A stretch of DNA of 64,000 bases, taken from positions 7,470,501 through 7,534,500 of the forward strand of contig NC_071672.1 in the NCBI RefSeq assembly GCF_028554725.1. Reading direction: 5' to 3'. Below the pieces are notes generated by a model. The model saw only the letters and a program-made list of their open reading frames with translations, made no database searches and was not told where the DNA came from. Below are positions 9,743 through 21,128 of the stretch, in pieces. The position numbers and the translations under genes are program-made. Source of the stretch: Zeugodacus cucurbitae (taxonomy: Eukaryota > Arthropoda > Insecta > Diptera > Tephritidae). Numbering within the stretch: position 1 is the first letter of the stretch; each line of letters begins with the position of its first letter.

Positions 9743-10355
9743 TTGTCTTGTCTTGTCTTGTCTTGTCTTGTCTTGTCTTGTCTTGTCTTGTCTTGTCTTG
9801 TCTTGTCTTGTCTTGTCTTGTCTTGTCTTGTCTTGTCTTGCCTTGCCTTGCCTTGTCTTGTCTTGTCTTGTCTTGTCTTGTCTTGTCTTGTCTTGTCTTG
9901 TCTTGTCTTGTCTTGTCTTGTCTTGTCTTGTCTTGTCATGTCATGTCTTGACTTGTTTTCTCTTATCTTCTTAATTAATTTAAAAACAAATCAAACACAA
10001 TTGTCTTGTCTTGTCTTGTATTTTCCTGTTTCGCCTTGTCTTGTCTTATCTTCTTAATTAATTAAAAAACAAATCAAACACAATTGTCTTGTCTTGTCTT
10101 GTCTTGTTTTGTCTTGTCATGTCTAGTCTTGTCTTCTCTTGTCTTGTCTTGTCTTCTTAATTAGTTTAGAAACAAATAAAAAAAATGTCTTGTCTTGTTT
10201 TGTTTTGGCATGTCTTGTCATGTCATGTCTTCTCTTGTTTTGTCTTATCTTCTTAATTAATTTAAAAACAAATCAAACACAATTGTCTTATCTTGTCTTG
10301 TATTTTCCTGTCTGTCTTGTCTTATCTTCTTAATTAATTTAAAAACAAATCAAAC
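9743..10355. repeat. Array with a CCTTG cluster, then A/F/B mosaic
   Basis: A pentamer array (about 9743-9935) carries three consecutive CCTTG units at 9841-9855. It is followed by TCATG and TTGAC variants, an A element, a TTTCGCC D, an A form with the longer TTAATTAATTAA palindrome (about 10055), F and B pieces including a private TTGGCATG near 10205, and a shortened D lacking GGCC near 10309. Confidence 0.88.
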
Positions 10356-10732
10356 ACAATTGTCTTGTCTTGTCTTGTCTTGTCTTGTCTTGTCCTGTCT
10401 TGTCTTGTCTTGTCTTGTCTTGTCTTGTCTTGTCTTGTCTTGTCTTGTCTTGTCTTGTCTTGTCTTGTCTTGTCTTGTCTTGTCTTGTCTTGTCTTGTGT
10501 TGTCTTGTGTTGTCTTGTCTTGTCTTGTCTTGTCTTGTTTTGTCTTGTCTTGTTTTGTCTTGTCTTGTCTTGTCTTGTCTTGTCTTGTCTTGTCTTGTCT
10601 TGTCTTGTCTTGTCTTGTCTTGTCTTGTCTTGTCTTGTCTTGTCTTGTCTTGTCTTGTCTTGTCTTGTCTTGTCTTGTCTTGTCTTGTCTTGTCTTGTCT
10701 TGTCTTGTCTTGTCTTGTCTTGTCTTGTCTTA
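10356..10732. repeat. Pentamer array with scattered variants
   Basis: About 377 bp of TCTTG with TCCTG near 10391, two GTGTT units near 10498 and 10508, and two TTTTG units near 10537 and 10552. The right half, from about 10557, is pure. Confidence 0.9.
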
Positions 10733-10850
10733 TCTTCTTAATTAATTTAAAAACAAATCAAACACAATTGTCTTGTCTTGTCTTGTATTTTCCTGTCTGG
10801 CCTTGTCTTGTCTTATCTTCTTAATTAATTTAAAAACAAATCAAGCACAA

Positions 10851-11082
10851 TTGTCTTGTCTTGTCTTGTCTTGTCTTGTCTTGTCTTGTCTTGTCTTGTC
10901 TTGTCTTGTCTTGTCTTGTCTTGTCTTGTCTTGTCTTGTCTTGTCTTGTCTTGTCTTGTCTTGTCTTGTCTTGTCTTGTCTTGTCTTGTCTTGTCTTGTC
11001 TTGTCTTGTCTTGTCTTGTCTTGTCTTGTCTTGTCTTGTCTTGTCTTGTCTTGTCTTGTCTTGTCTTGTCTTGTCTTGTCTT
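10851..11082. repeat. Pure TCTTG array after an AAGCACAATTG element
   Basis: About 232 bp of perfect pentamers. The A element just upstream has the uncommon CAAGCAC change, shared with the next array's A element, so the two blocks (10733-11082 and 11083-11555) are tandem duplicates with different array lengths. Confidence 0.92.
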
Positions 11083-11201
11083 ATCTTCTTAATTAATTTA
11101 AAAACAAATCAAACACAATTGTCTTGTCTTGTCTTGTATTTTCCTGTCTGGCCTTGTCTTGTCTTATCTTCTTAATTAATTTAAAAACAAATCAAGCACA
11201 A

Positions 11202-11555
11202 TTGTCTTGTCTTGTCTTGTCTTGTCTTGTCTTGTCTTGTCTTGTCTTGTCTTGTCTTGTCTTGTCTTGTCTTGTCTTGTCTTGTCTTGTCTTGTCTTGT
11301 CTTGTCTTGTCTTGTCTTGTCTTGTCTTGTCTTGTCTTGTCTTGTCTTGTCTTGTCTTGTCTTGTCTTGTCTTGTCTTGTCTTGTCTTGTCTTGTCTTGT
11401 CTTGTCTTGTCTTGTCTTGTCTTGTCTTGTCTTGTCTTGTCTTGTCTTGTCTTGTCTTGTCTTGTCTTGTCTTGTCTTGTCTTGTCTTGTCTTGTCTTGT
11501 CTTGTCTTGTCTTGTCTTGTCTTGTCTTGTCTTGTCTTGTCTTGTCTTGTCTTGT
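11202..11555. repeat. Pure TCTTG array, about 354 bp
   Basis: Perfect pentamers following the second CAAGCAC-type A element. It is longer than its sister array 10851-11082 and ends in a TTTTG-A border. Confidence 0.92.
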
Positions 11556-11598
11556 TTTGTCTTATCTTCTTAATTAATTTAAAAACAAATCAAACACA

Positions 11599-13309
11599 AT
11601 TGTCTTGAGTTGTCTTGTATTTTCCTGTCTGGCCTTGTCTTGTCTTATCTTCTTAATTAATTTAAAAACAAATCAAACACAATTGTCTTGTCTTGTCTTG
11701 TATTTTCCTGTTTCGCCTTGTCTTGTCTTATCTTCTTAATTAATTTAAAAACAAATCAAACACAATTGTCTTGTCTTGTCTTGTTTTGTCTTGTCATGTC
11801 TTGTCATGTCTTGTCTTGTCTTGCCTTGTCCTGTCTTGTCTTCTTAATTAGTTTAGAAACAAATAAAAAAAATGTCTTGTCTTGTTTTGTTTTGTCATGT
11901 CTTGTCATGTCATGTCTTCTCTTGTTTTGTCTTATCTTCTTAATTAATTTAAAAACAAATCAAACACAATTGTCTTGTCTTGTCTTGTATTTTCCAGTCT
12001 GGCCTTGTCTTGTCCTGTCTTGTCTTGTCTTGTCTTGTCTTGTCTTGTCTTGTCTTCTCTTTTCGTGTCTTGTCTTTTCTTGTCTGGTCTTGTCTTATCT
12101 TCTTAATTAATTTAAAAGCAAATCAAACACAATTGTCTTGTCTTGTCTTGTATTTTCCTGTTTCGCCTTGTCTTGTCTTATCTTCTTAATTAATTTAAAA
12201 ACAAATCAAACACAATTGTCTTGTCTTGTCTTGTTTTGTCTTGTCATGTCTTGTCATGTCTTGTCTTGTCTTGCCTTGTCCTGTCTTGTCTTCTTAATTA
12301 GTTTAGAAACAAATAAAAAAAATGTCTTGTCTTGTTTTGTTTTGTCATGTCTTGTCATGTCATGTCTTCTCTTGTTTTGTCTTATCTTCTTAATTAATTT
12401 AAAAACAAATCAAACACAATTGTCTTGTCTTGTCTTGTATTTTCCAGTCTGGCCTTGTCTTGTCCTGTCTTGTCTTGTCTTGTCTTGTCTTGTCTTGTCT
12501 TGTCTTGTCTTGTCTTGTCTTGTCTTGTCTTGTCTTGTCTTGTCTTGTCTTGTCTTGTCTTGTCTTGTCTTTTCTTGTCTGGCCTTGTCTTGTCTTCTTA
12601 ATTAATTTAAAAGCAAATCAAACACAATTGTCTTGTCTTGTCCTGTCTTGTCTTGTCCTGTCTTGTCTTGTCTTGTCTTGTCTTGTCTTGTCTTGTCTTG
12701 TCTTGTCTTGTCTTGTCTTGTCTTGTCTTGTCTTGTCTTGTCTTGTCTTGTCTTGTCTTGTCTTGTCTTGTCTTGTCTTGTCTTGTCTTGTCTTGTCTTG
12801 TCTTGTCTTGTCTTGTCTTGTCTTGTCTTGTCTTGTCTTGTCTTTTCTTGTCTGGCCTTGTCTTGTCTTGTCTTGTCTTGTCTTGTCTTGTCTTGTCTTG
12901 TCTTGTCTTGTCTTGTCTTGTCTTGTCTTGTCTTGTCTTGTCTTGTCTTGTCTTGTCTTGTCTTGTCTTGTCTTGTCTTGTCTTGTCTTGTCTTGTCTTG
13001 TCTTGTCTTGTCTTGTCTTGTCTTGTCTTGTCTTGTCTTGTCTTGTCTTGTCTTGTCTTGTCTTGTCTTGTCTTGTCTTGTCTTGTCTTGTCTTGTCTTG
13101 TCTTGTCTTGTCTTGTCTTGTCTTGTCTTGTCTTGTCTTGTCTTGTCTTGTCTTGTCTTGTCTTGTCTTGTCTTGTCTTGTCTTGTCTTGTCTTGTCTTG
13201 TCTTGTCTTGTCTTGTCTTGTCTTGTCTTGTCTTGTCTTGTCTTGTCTTGTCTTGTCTTGTCTTGTTTTGTCTTATCTTCTTAATTAATTTAAAAACAAA
13301 TCAAACACA
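11599..13309. repeat. Type I higher-order unit, copy c
   Basis: Begins with the TTGAGTTG-D marker and repeats the a/b head order. It has TCTTCTC where a and b have TTGACTTCTC, and TTATC where they have GTCCTATC, so it belongs to a sister lineage shared with d and e. The tail is a long array split by a single TCTTTTCTTGTCTGGCC interruption near 12841-12857. Confidence 0.9.
12857..13266. repeat. Pure TCTTG array, about 410 bp
   Basis: Perfect pentamers after a TCTGGCC interruption that is not followed by an A element, which is unusual. Ends at a TTTTG-A border. Confidence 0.94.
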
Positions 13310-14383
13310 ATTGTCTTGAGTTGTCTTGTATTTTCCTGTCTGGCCTTGTCTTGTCTTATCTTCTTAATTAATTTAAAAACAAATCAAACACAATTGTCTT
13401 GTCTTGTCTTGTATTTTCCTGTTTCGCCTTGTCTTGTCTTATCTTCTTAATTAATTTAAAAACAAATCAAACACAATTGTCTTGTCTTGTCTTGTTTTGT
13501 CTTGTCATGTCTTGTCATGTCTTGTCTTGTCTTGCCTTGTCCTGTCTTGTCTTCTTAATTAGTTTAGAAACAAATAAAAAAATGTCTTGTCTTGTTTTGT
13601 TTTGTCATGTCTTGTCATGTCATGTCTTCTCTTGTTTTGTCTTATCTTCTTAATTAATTTAAAAACAAATCAAACACAATTGTCTTGTCTTGTCTTGTAT
13701 TTTCCAGTCTGGCCTTGTCTTGTCCTGTCTTGTCTTGTCTTGTCTTGTCTTGTCTTGTCTTGTCTTGTCTTGTCTTCTCTTTTCGTGTCTTGTCTTTTCT
13801 TGTCTGGTCTTGTCTTATCTTCTTAATTAATTTAAAAGCAAATCAAACACAATTGTCTTGTCTTGTCTTGTATTTTCCTGTTTCGCCTTGTCTTGTCTTA
13901 TCTTCTTAATTAATTTAAAAACAAATCAAACACAATTGTCTTGTCTTGTCTTGTTTTGTCTTGTCATGTCTTGTCATGTCTTGTCCTGTCTTGTCTTGTC
14001 CTGTCTTGTCTTGTCTTGTCTTGTCTTGTCTTGTCTTGTCTTGTCTTGTCTTGTCTTGTCTTGTCTTGTCTTGTCTTGTCTTGTCTTGTCTTGTCTTGTC
14101 TTGTCTTGTCTTGTCTTGTCTTGTCTTGTCTTGTCTTGTCTTGTCTTGTCTTTTCTTGTCTTGTCTTATCTTCTTAATTAATTTAAAAACAAATCAAACA
14201 CAATAGTCCTGTCTTGTCTTGTTTTGTCTTCTCTTCTTAATTAGTTTAGAAACAAATAAAAAAAAATGTCTTGACTTGTCTTGTTTTGTTTTGTCATGTC
14301 TTGTCGTGTCATGTCTTGACTTGTTTTGTCTTATCTTCTTAATTAATTTAAAAACAAATCAAACACAATTGTCTTGTCTTGTC

Positions 14384-14414
<31 letters not shown>

Positions 14415-14549
14415 TGTCCTGTCTTGTCTTGTCTTGTCTTGTCTTGTCTTTTCTTGTCTTGTCTTGTCTTGTCTTGTCTTGTCTTGTCTTGTCCTGTCTT
14501 GTCTTGTCTTGTCTTGTCTTGTCTTGTCTTGTCTTGTCTTGTCTTGTCT

Positions 14550-14868
14550 TATCTTCTTAATTAATTTAAAAGCAAATCAAACACAATTGTCTTGTCTTGT
14601 CCTGTCTTGTCTTGTCCTGTCTTGTCTGGTCTTGTCTTATCTTCTTAATTAATTTAAAAGCAAATCAAACACAATTGTCTTGTCTTGTCCTGTCTTGTCT
14701 TGTCCTGTCTTGTCTGGTCTTGTCTTATCTTCTTAATTAATTTAAAAGCAAATCAAACACAATTGTCTTGTCCTGTCTTGTCCTGTCTTGTCCTGTCTTG
14801 TCTTGTCCTGTCTTGTCTGGTCTTGTCTTATCTTCTTAATTAATTTAAAAGCAAATCAAACACAATTG
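14550..14868. repeat. Short tandem repeat of AAAAGC-type A elements (88, 88, 103 bp)
   Basis: Four AAAAGC-type A elements ending at about 14589, 14677, 14765 and 14868 are separated by similar TCCTG-bearing pentamer tracts ending TCTGG. The spacings of 88, 88 and 103 bp are all 3 modulo 5, as expected if only pentamers are gained or lost between 43-bp spacers. A related set lies at 17070-17343. Confidence 0.9.
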
Positions 14869-14901
14869 TCTTGTCTTGTCCTGTCCTGTCTTGTCTTGTC
14901 C

Positions 14902-15394
14902 TGTCTTGTCTTGTCTTGTCTTGTCTTGTCTTGTCTTGTCTTGTCTTGTCTTGTCTTGTCTTGTCTTGTCTTGTCTTGTCTTGTCTTGTCTTGTCTTGTC
15001 TTGTCTTGTCTTGTCTTGTCTTGTCTTGTCTTGTCTTGTCTTGTCTTGTCTTGTCTTGTCTTGTCTTGTCTTGTCTTGTCTTGTCTTGTCTTGTCTTGTC
15101 TTGTCTTGTCTTGTCTTGTCTTGTCTTGTCTTGTCTTGTCTTGTCTTGTCTTGTCTTGTCTTGTCTTGTCTTGTCTTGTCTTGTCTTGTCTTGTCTTGTC
15201 TTGTCTTGTCTTGTCTTGTCTTGTCTTGTCTTGTCTTGTCTTGTCTTGTCTTGTCTTGTCTTGTCTTGTCTTGTCTTGTCTTGTCTTGTCTTGTCTTGTC
15301 TTGTCTTGTCTTGTCTTGTCTTGTCTTGTCTTGTCTTGTCTTGTCTTGTCTTGTCTTGTCTTGTCTTGTCTTGTCTTGTCTTGTCTTGTCTTGT
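14902..15394. repeat. Pure TCTTG array, about 493 bp
   Basis: Perfect pentamers following a TCCTG-rich lead-in (TCCTG TCCTG near 14880). Ends at a TTTTG-A border. Confidence 0.94.
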
Positions 15395-17069
15395 TTTGTC
15401 TTATCTTCTTAATTAATTTAAAAACAAATCAAACACAATTGTCTTGAGTTGTCTTGTATTTTCCTGTCTGGCCTTGTCTTGTCTTATCTTCTTAATTAAT
15501 TTAAAAACAAATCAAACACAATTGTCTTGTCTTGTCTTGTATTTTCCTGTTTCGCCTTGTCTTGTCTTATCTTCTTAATTAATTTAAAAACAAATCAAAC
15601 ACAATTATCTTGTCTTGTCTTGTTTTGTCTTGTCATGTCTTGTCATGTCTTGTCTTGTCTTGCCTTGTCCTGTCTTGTCTTCTTAATTAGTTTAGAAACA
15701 AATAAAAAAAATGTCTTGTCTTGTTTTGTTTTGTCATGTCTTGTCATGTCATGTCTTCTCTTGTTTTGTCTTATCTTCTTAATTAATTTAAAAACAAATC
15801 AAACACAATTGTCTTGTCTTGTCTTGTATTTTCCAGTCTGGCCTTGTCTTGTCCTGTCTTGTCTTGTCTTGTCTTGTCTTGTCTTGTCTTGTCTTGTCTT
15901 GTCTTCTCTTTTCGTGTCTTGTCTTTTCTTGTCTGGTCTTGTCTTATCTTCTTAATTAATTTAAAAGCAAATCAAACACAATTGTCTTGTCTTGTCTTGT
16001 ATTTTCCTGTTTCGCCTTGTCTTGTCTTATCTTCTTAATTAATTTAAAAACAAATCAAACACAATTGTCTTGTCTTGTCTTGTTTTGTCTTGTCATGTCT
16101 TGTCATGTCTTGTCTTGTCTTGCCTTGTCCTGTCTTGTCTTCTTAATTAGTTTAGAAACAAATAAAAAAAATGTCTTGTCTTGTTTTGTTTTGTCATGTC
16201 TTGTCATGTCATGTCTTCTCTTGTTTTGTCTTATCTTCTTAATTAATTTAAAAACAAATCAAACACAATTGTCTTGTCTTGTCTTGTATTTTCCAGTCTG
16301 GCCTTGTCTTGTCCTGTCTTGTCTTGTCTTGTCTTGTCTTGTCTTGTCTTGTCTTGTCTTGTCTTGTCTTGTCTTGTCTTGTCTTGTCTTGTCTTGTCTT
16401 GTCTTTTCTTGTCTGGCCTTGTCTTGTCTTCTTAATTAATTTAAAAGCAAATCAAACACAATTGTCTTGTCTTGTCCTGTCTTGTCTTGTCCTGTCTTGT
16501 CTTGTCTTGTCTTGTCTTGTCTTGTCTTGTCTTATCTTGTCTTGTCGTGTCTTGTCTTGTCTTGTCTTGTCTTGTCTTGTCTTGTCTTGTCTTGTCTTGT
16601 CTTGTCTTGTCTTGTCTTGTCTTGTCTTGTCTTGTCTTGTCTTGTCTTGTCTTGTCTTGTCTTGTCTTTTCTTGTCTGGCCTTGTCTTGTCTTGTCTTGT
16701 CTTATCTTCTTAATTAATTTAAAAACAAATCAAACACAATAGTCCTGTCTTGTCTTGTTTTGTCTTCTCTTCTTAATTAGTTTAGAAACAAATAAAAAAA
16801 ATGTCTTGACTTGTCTTGTTTTGTTTTGTCATGTCTTGTCATGTCATGTCTTGACTTGTTTTGTCTTATCTTCTTAATTAATTTAAAAACAAATCAAACA
16901 CAATTGTCTTGTCTTGTCTTGTTTTGTCTTGTCTTGTCTTGTCTTGTCTTGTCCTGTCCTGTCTTGTCTTGTCTTGTCTTGTCTTGTCTTGTCTTTTCTT
17001 GTCTTGTCTTGTCTTGTCTTGTCTTGTCCTGTCTTGTCTTGTCTTGTCTTGTCTTGTCTTGTCTTGTCT

Positions 17070-17343
17070 TATCTTCTTAATTAATTTAAAAGCAAATCAA
17101 ACACAATTGTCTTGTCTTGTCCTGTCTTGTCTTGTCCTGTCTTGTCTGGTCTTGTCTTATCTTCTTAATTAATTTAAAAGCAAATCAAACACAATTGTCT
17201 TGTCTTGTCCTGTCTTGTCTGGTCTTGTCTTATCTTCTTAATTAATTTAAAAGCAAATCAAACACAATTGTCTTGTCTTGTCCTGTCTTGTCTGGTCTTG
17301 TCTTATCTTCTTAATTAATTTAAAAGCAAATCAAACACAACTG
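17070..17343. repeat. Short tandem repeat of AAAAGC-type A elements (88, 73, 73 bp)
   Basis: Four AAAAGC-type A elements ending at about 17109, 17197, 17270 and 17343. The last ends CAACTG instead of CAATTG. It is homologous to 14550-14868 but with fewer pentamers between members (spacings again 3 modulo 5). Confidence 0.9.
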
Positions 17344-17370
17344 TCTTGTCTTGTCCTGTCTTGTCTTGTC

Positions 17371-17742
17371 CTGTCTTGTCTTGTCTTGTCTTGTCTTGTC
17401 TTGTCTTGTCTTGTCTTGTCTTGTCTTGTCTTGTCTTGTCTTGTCTTGTCTTGTCTTGTCTTGTCTTGTCTTGTCTTGTCTTGTCTTGTCTTGTCTTGTC
17501 TTGTCTTGTCTTGTCTTGTCTTATCTTGTCTTGTCTTGTCTTGTCTTGTCTTGTCTTGTCTTGTCTTGTCTTGTCTTGTCTTGTCTTGTCTTGTCTTGTC
17601 TTGTCTTGTCTTGTCTTGTCTTGTCTTGTCTTGTCTTGTCTTGTCTTGTCTTGTCTTGTCTTGTCTTGTCTTGTCTTGTCTTGTCTTGTCTTGTCTTGTC
17701 TTGTCTTGTCTTGTCTTGTCTTGTCTTGTCTTGTCTTGTCTT
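17371..17742. repeat. Pentamer array, about 370 bp, one TCTTA variant
   Basis: Perfect except for one TCTTA near 17520. It runs directly into a B element, the first clear example of the array-B junction that defines type II units downstream. Confidence 0.93.
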
Positions 17743-17873
17743 CTTAATTAGTTTAGAAACAAATAAAAAAAATGTCTTGTCTTGTCTTTTCTTGTCTTGT
17801 CTTTTCTTGTCTGGCCTTGTCTTGTCTTGTTTTGTCCTATCTTCTTAATTAATTCAAAAACAAATCAAACACA

Positions 17874-20395
17874 ATTGTCTTGAGTTGTCTTGTATTTTCC
17901 TGTCTGGCCTTGTCTTGTCTTATCTTCTTAATTAATTTAAAAACAAATCAAACACAATTGTCTTGTCTTGTCTTGTATTTTCCTGTTTCGCCTTGTCTTG
18001 TCTTATCTTCTTAATTAATTTAAAAACAAATCAAACACAATTGTCTTGTCTTGTCTTGTTTTGTCTTGTCATGTCTTGTCATGTCTTGTCTTGTCTTGTC
18101 TTTTCGTGTCTTGTCTTTTCTTGTCTGGTCTTGTCTTGTCTTATCTTCTTAATTAATTTAAAAGCAAATCAAACATAATAGTCCTGTCTGGCCTTGTCTT
18201 GTCTTATCTTCTTAATTAATTTAAAAACAAATCAAACACAATTGTCTTGTCTTGTCCTGTCTTGTCTTGTCTTGTCTTGTCTTGTCTTGTCTTGTCTTGT
18301 CTTGTCTTGTCTTGTCTTGTCTTGTCTTGTCTTGTCTTGTCTTGTCTTGTCTTGTCTTTTCGTGTCTTGTCTTTTCTTGTCTTGTCTTGTCTTGTCTTGT
18401 CTTGTCTTGTCTTTTCGTGTCTTGTCTTTTCTTGTCTGGTCTTGTCTTGTCTTATCTTCTTAATTAATTTAAAAGCAAATCAAACATAATAGTCCTGTCT
18501 GGCCTTGTCTTGTCTTATCTTCTTAATTAATTTAAAAACAAATCAAACACAATTGTCTTGTCTTGTCCTGTCTTGTCTTGTCTTGTCTTGTCTTGTCTTG
18601 TCTTTTCTTGTCTGGCCTTGTCTTGTCTTGTCTTGTCTTATCTTCTTAATTAATTTAAAAACAAATCAAACACAATAGTCCTGTCTTGTCTTGTTTTGTC
18701 TTCTCTTCTTAATTAGTTTAGAAACAAATAAAAAAAATGTCTTGTCTTGTTTTGTTTTGTCATGTCTTGTCATGTCATGTCTTCTCTTGTTTTGTCTTAT
18801 CTTCTTAATTAATTTAAAAACAAATCAAACACAATTGTCTTGTCTTGTCTTGTATTTTCCAGTCTGGCCTTGTCTTGTCCTGTCTTGTCTTGTCTTGTCT
18901 TGTCTTGTCTTGTCTTGTCTTGTCTTGTCTTGTCTTGTCTTGTCTTGTCTTGCCTTGTCTTGTCTTGTCTTGTCTTGTCTTTTCGTGTCTTGTCTTTTCT
19001 TGTCTGGTCTTGTCTTGTCTTGTCTTGTCTTGTCTTTTCGTGTCTTGTCTTTTCTTGTCTGGTCTTGTCTTGTCTTATCTTCTTAATTAATTTAAAAGCA
19101 AATCAAACATAATAGTCCTGTCTGGCCTTGTCTTGTCTTATCTTCTTAATTAATTTAAAAACAAATCAAACACAATTGTCTTGTCTTGTCCTGTCTTGTC
19201 TTGTCTTGTCTTGTCTTGTCTTGTCTTGCCTTGTCTTGTCTTGTCTTCTTAATTAGTTTAGAAACAAATAAAAAAAATGTCTTGTCTTGTCTTTTCTTGT
19301 CTTGTCTTTTCTTGTCTGGCCTTGTCTTGTCTTGTTTTGTCCTATCTTCTTAATTAATTCAAAAACAAATCAAACACAATTGTCTTGAGTTGTCTTGTAT
19401 TTTCCTGTCTGGCCTTGTCTTGTCTTATCTTCTTAATTAATTTAAAAACAAATCAAACACAATTGTCTTGTCTTGTCTTGTTTTGTCTTGTCATGTCTTG
19501 TCATGTCTTGTCTTGTCTTGTCTTGTCCTGTCTTGTCTTCTTAATTAGTTTAGAAACAAATAAAAAAACTGTCTTGCCTTGTTTTGTTTTGTCATGTCTT
19601 GTCATGTCATGTCTTCTCTTGTTTTGTCTTATCTTCTTAATTAATTTAAAAACAAATCAAACACAATTGTCTTGTCTTGTCTTGTATTTTCCAGTCTGGC
19701 CTTGTCTTGTCTTGTCTTGTCTTGTCTTGTCTTGTCTTGTCTTCTTAATTAGTTTAGAAACAAATAAAAAAAATGTCTTGTCTTGTCTTTTCTTGTCTTG
19801 TCTTTTCTTGTCTGGCCTTGTCTTGTCTTGTTTTGTCTTATCTTCTTAATTAATTTAAAAACAAATCAAACACAATTGTCTTGTCTTGTCTTGTATTTTC
19901 CAGTCTGGCCTTGTCTTGTCTTGTCTTGTCTTGTCTTGTCTTGTCTTGTCTTGTCTTGTCTTGTCTTGTCTTGTCTTGTCTTGCCTTGTCTTGTCTTGTC
20001 TTGTCTTGTCTTTTCGTGTCTTGTCTTTTCTTGTCTGGTCTTGTCTTGTCTTGTCTTGTCTTGTCTTTTCTTGTCTGGTCTTGTCTTGTCTTATCTTCTT
20101 AATTAATTTAAAAGCAAATCAAACATAATAGTCCTGTCTGGCCTTGTCTTGTCTTATCTTCTTAATTAATTTAAAAACAAATCAAACACAATTGTCTTGT
20201 CTTGTCCTGTCTTGTCTTGTCTTGTCTTGTCTTGTCTTGTCTTGTCTTGTCTTGTCTTGTCTTGTCTTGTCTTGTCTTGTCTTGTCTTGTCTTGTCTTGT
20301 CTTGTCTTGTCTTGTCTTGTCTTGTCTTGTCTTGTCTTGACTTGTCTTGTCTTGTCTTGTCTTGTCTTGCCTTGTCTTGTCTTGCCTTGTCTTGC
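17874..20395. repeat. Type II units, first series
   Basis: Introduces the type II order: TTGAGTTG-D-A, D(TTTCGCC)-A-F-B, then F-A-D(CCAG)-array-CCTTG-E-E-C, then D/A and a long array closing in B, two TCTTT units, TCTGGCC and an A element with TTCAAAAAC. C elements lie near 18174, 18486, 19107 and 20124. B copies at about 19550 and later carry the CTGTCTTGCC ending that marks this family. No gene. Confidence 0.87.
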
Positions 20396-21128
20396 CTTGT
20401 CTTGTCTTGTCTTGTCTTGTCTTGTCTTGTCTTGTCTTGTCTTGTCTTGTCTTGTCTTGTCTTGTCTTGTCTTGTCTTGTCTTGTCTTGTCTTGTCTTGT
20501 CTTGTCTTGTCTTGTCTTGTCTTGTCTTGTCTTGTCTTGTCTTGTCTTGTCTTGTCTTGTCTTGTCTTGTCTTGTCTTGTCTTGTCTTGTCTTGTCTTGT
20601 CTTGTCTTGTCTTGTCTTGTCTTGTCTTGTCTTGTCTTGTCTTGTCTTGTCTTGTCTTGTCTTGTCTTGTCTTGTCTTGTCTTGTCTTGTCTTGTCTTGT
20701 CTTGTCTTGTCTTGTCTTGTCTTGTCTTGTCTTGTCTTGTCTTGTCTTGTCTTGTCTTGTCTTGTCTTGTCTTGTCTTGTCTTGTCTTGTCTTGTCTTGT
20801 CTTGTCTTGTCTTGTCTTGTCTTGTCTTGTCTTGTCTTGTCTTGTCTTGTCTTGTCTTGTCTTGTCTTGTCTTGTCTTGTCTTGTCTTGTCTTGTCTTGT
20901 CTTGTCTTGTCTTGTCTTGTCTTGTCTTGTCTTGTCTTGTCTTGTCTTGTCTTGTCTTGTCTTGTCTTGTCTTGTCTTGTCTTGTCTTGTCTTGTCTTGT
21001 CTTGTCTTGTCTTGTCTTGTCTTGTCTTGTCTTGTCTTGTCTTGTCTTGTCTTGTCTTGTCTTGTCTTGTCTTGTCTTGTCTTGTCTTGTCTTGTCTTGT
21101 CTTGTCTTGTCTTGTCTTGTCTTGTCTT
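20396..21128. repeat. Pure TCTTG array, 733 bp
   Basis: About 146 perfect pentamers, the second longest pure array. Preceded by a TTGAC unit (20336-20340) and a CCTTG cluster (about 20370-20395). It runs straight into a B element. Confidence 0.96.

Larger units (their letters stand above)
13310..15437. repeat. Type I higher-order unit, copy d, with internal deletion
   Basis: The head matches copy c up to the second F block near 13970. There the sequence jumps into TCCTG-bearing pentamers, skipping the B-F-A-D(CCAG)-array-A(AAAAGC) part seen at about 12262-12640 in copy c. The tail carries A-C-B-F(TTGAC)-A, a TCCTG/TTTTC-bearing array and a four-member short repeat at 14550-14868. Confidence 0.88.
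15438..17873. repeat. Type I higher-order unit, copy e
   Basis: Same head as copy c, retaining the part that d has lost. The array near 16500-16670 carries TCTTA and TCGTG variants. The tail repeats the A-C-B-F(TTGAC)-A block about 2540 bp downstream of its counterpart in d, then a short AAAAGC repeat and a long array to 17742. Confidence 0.9.
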
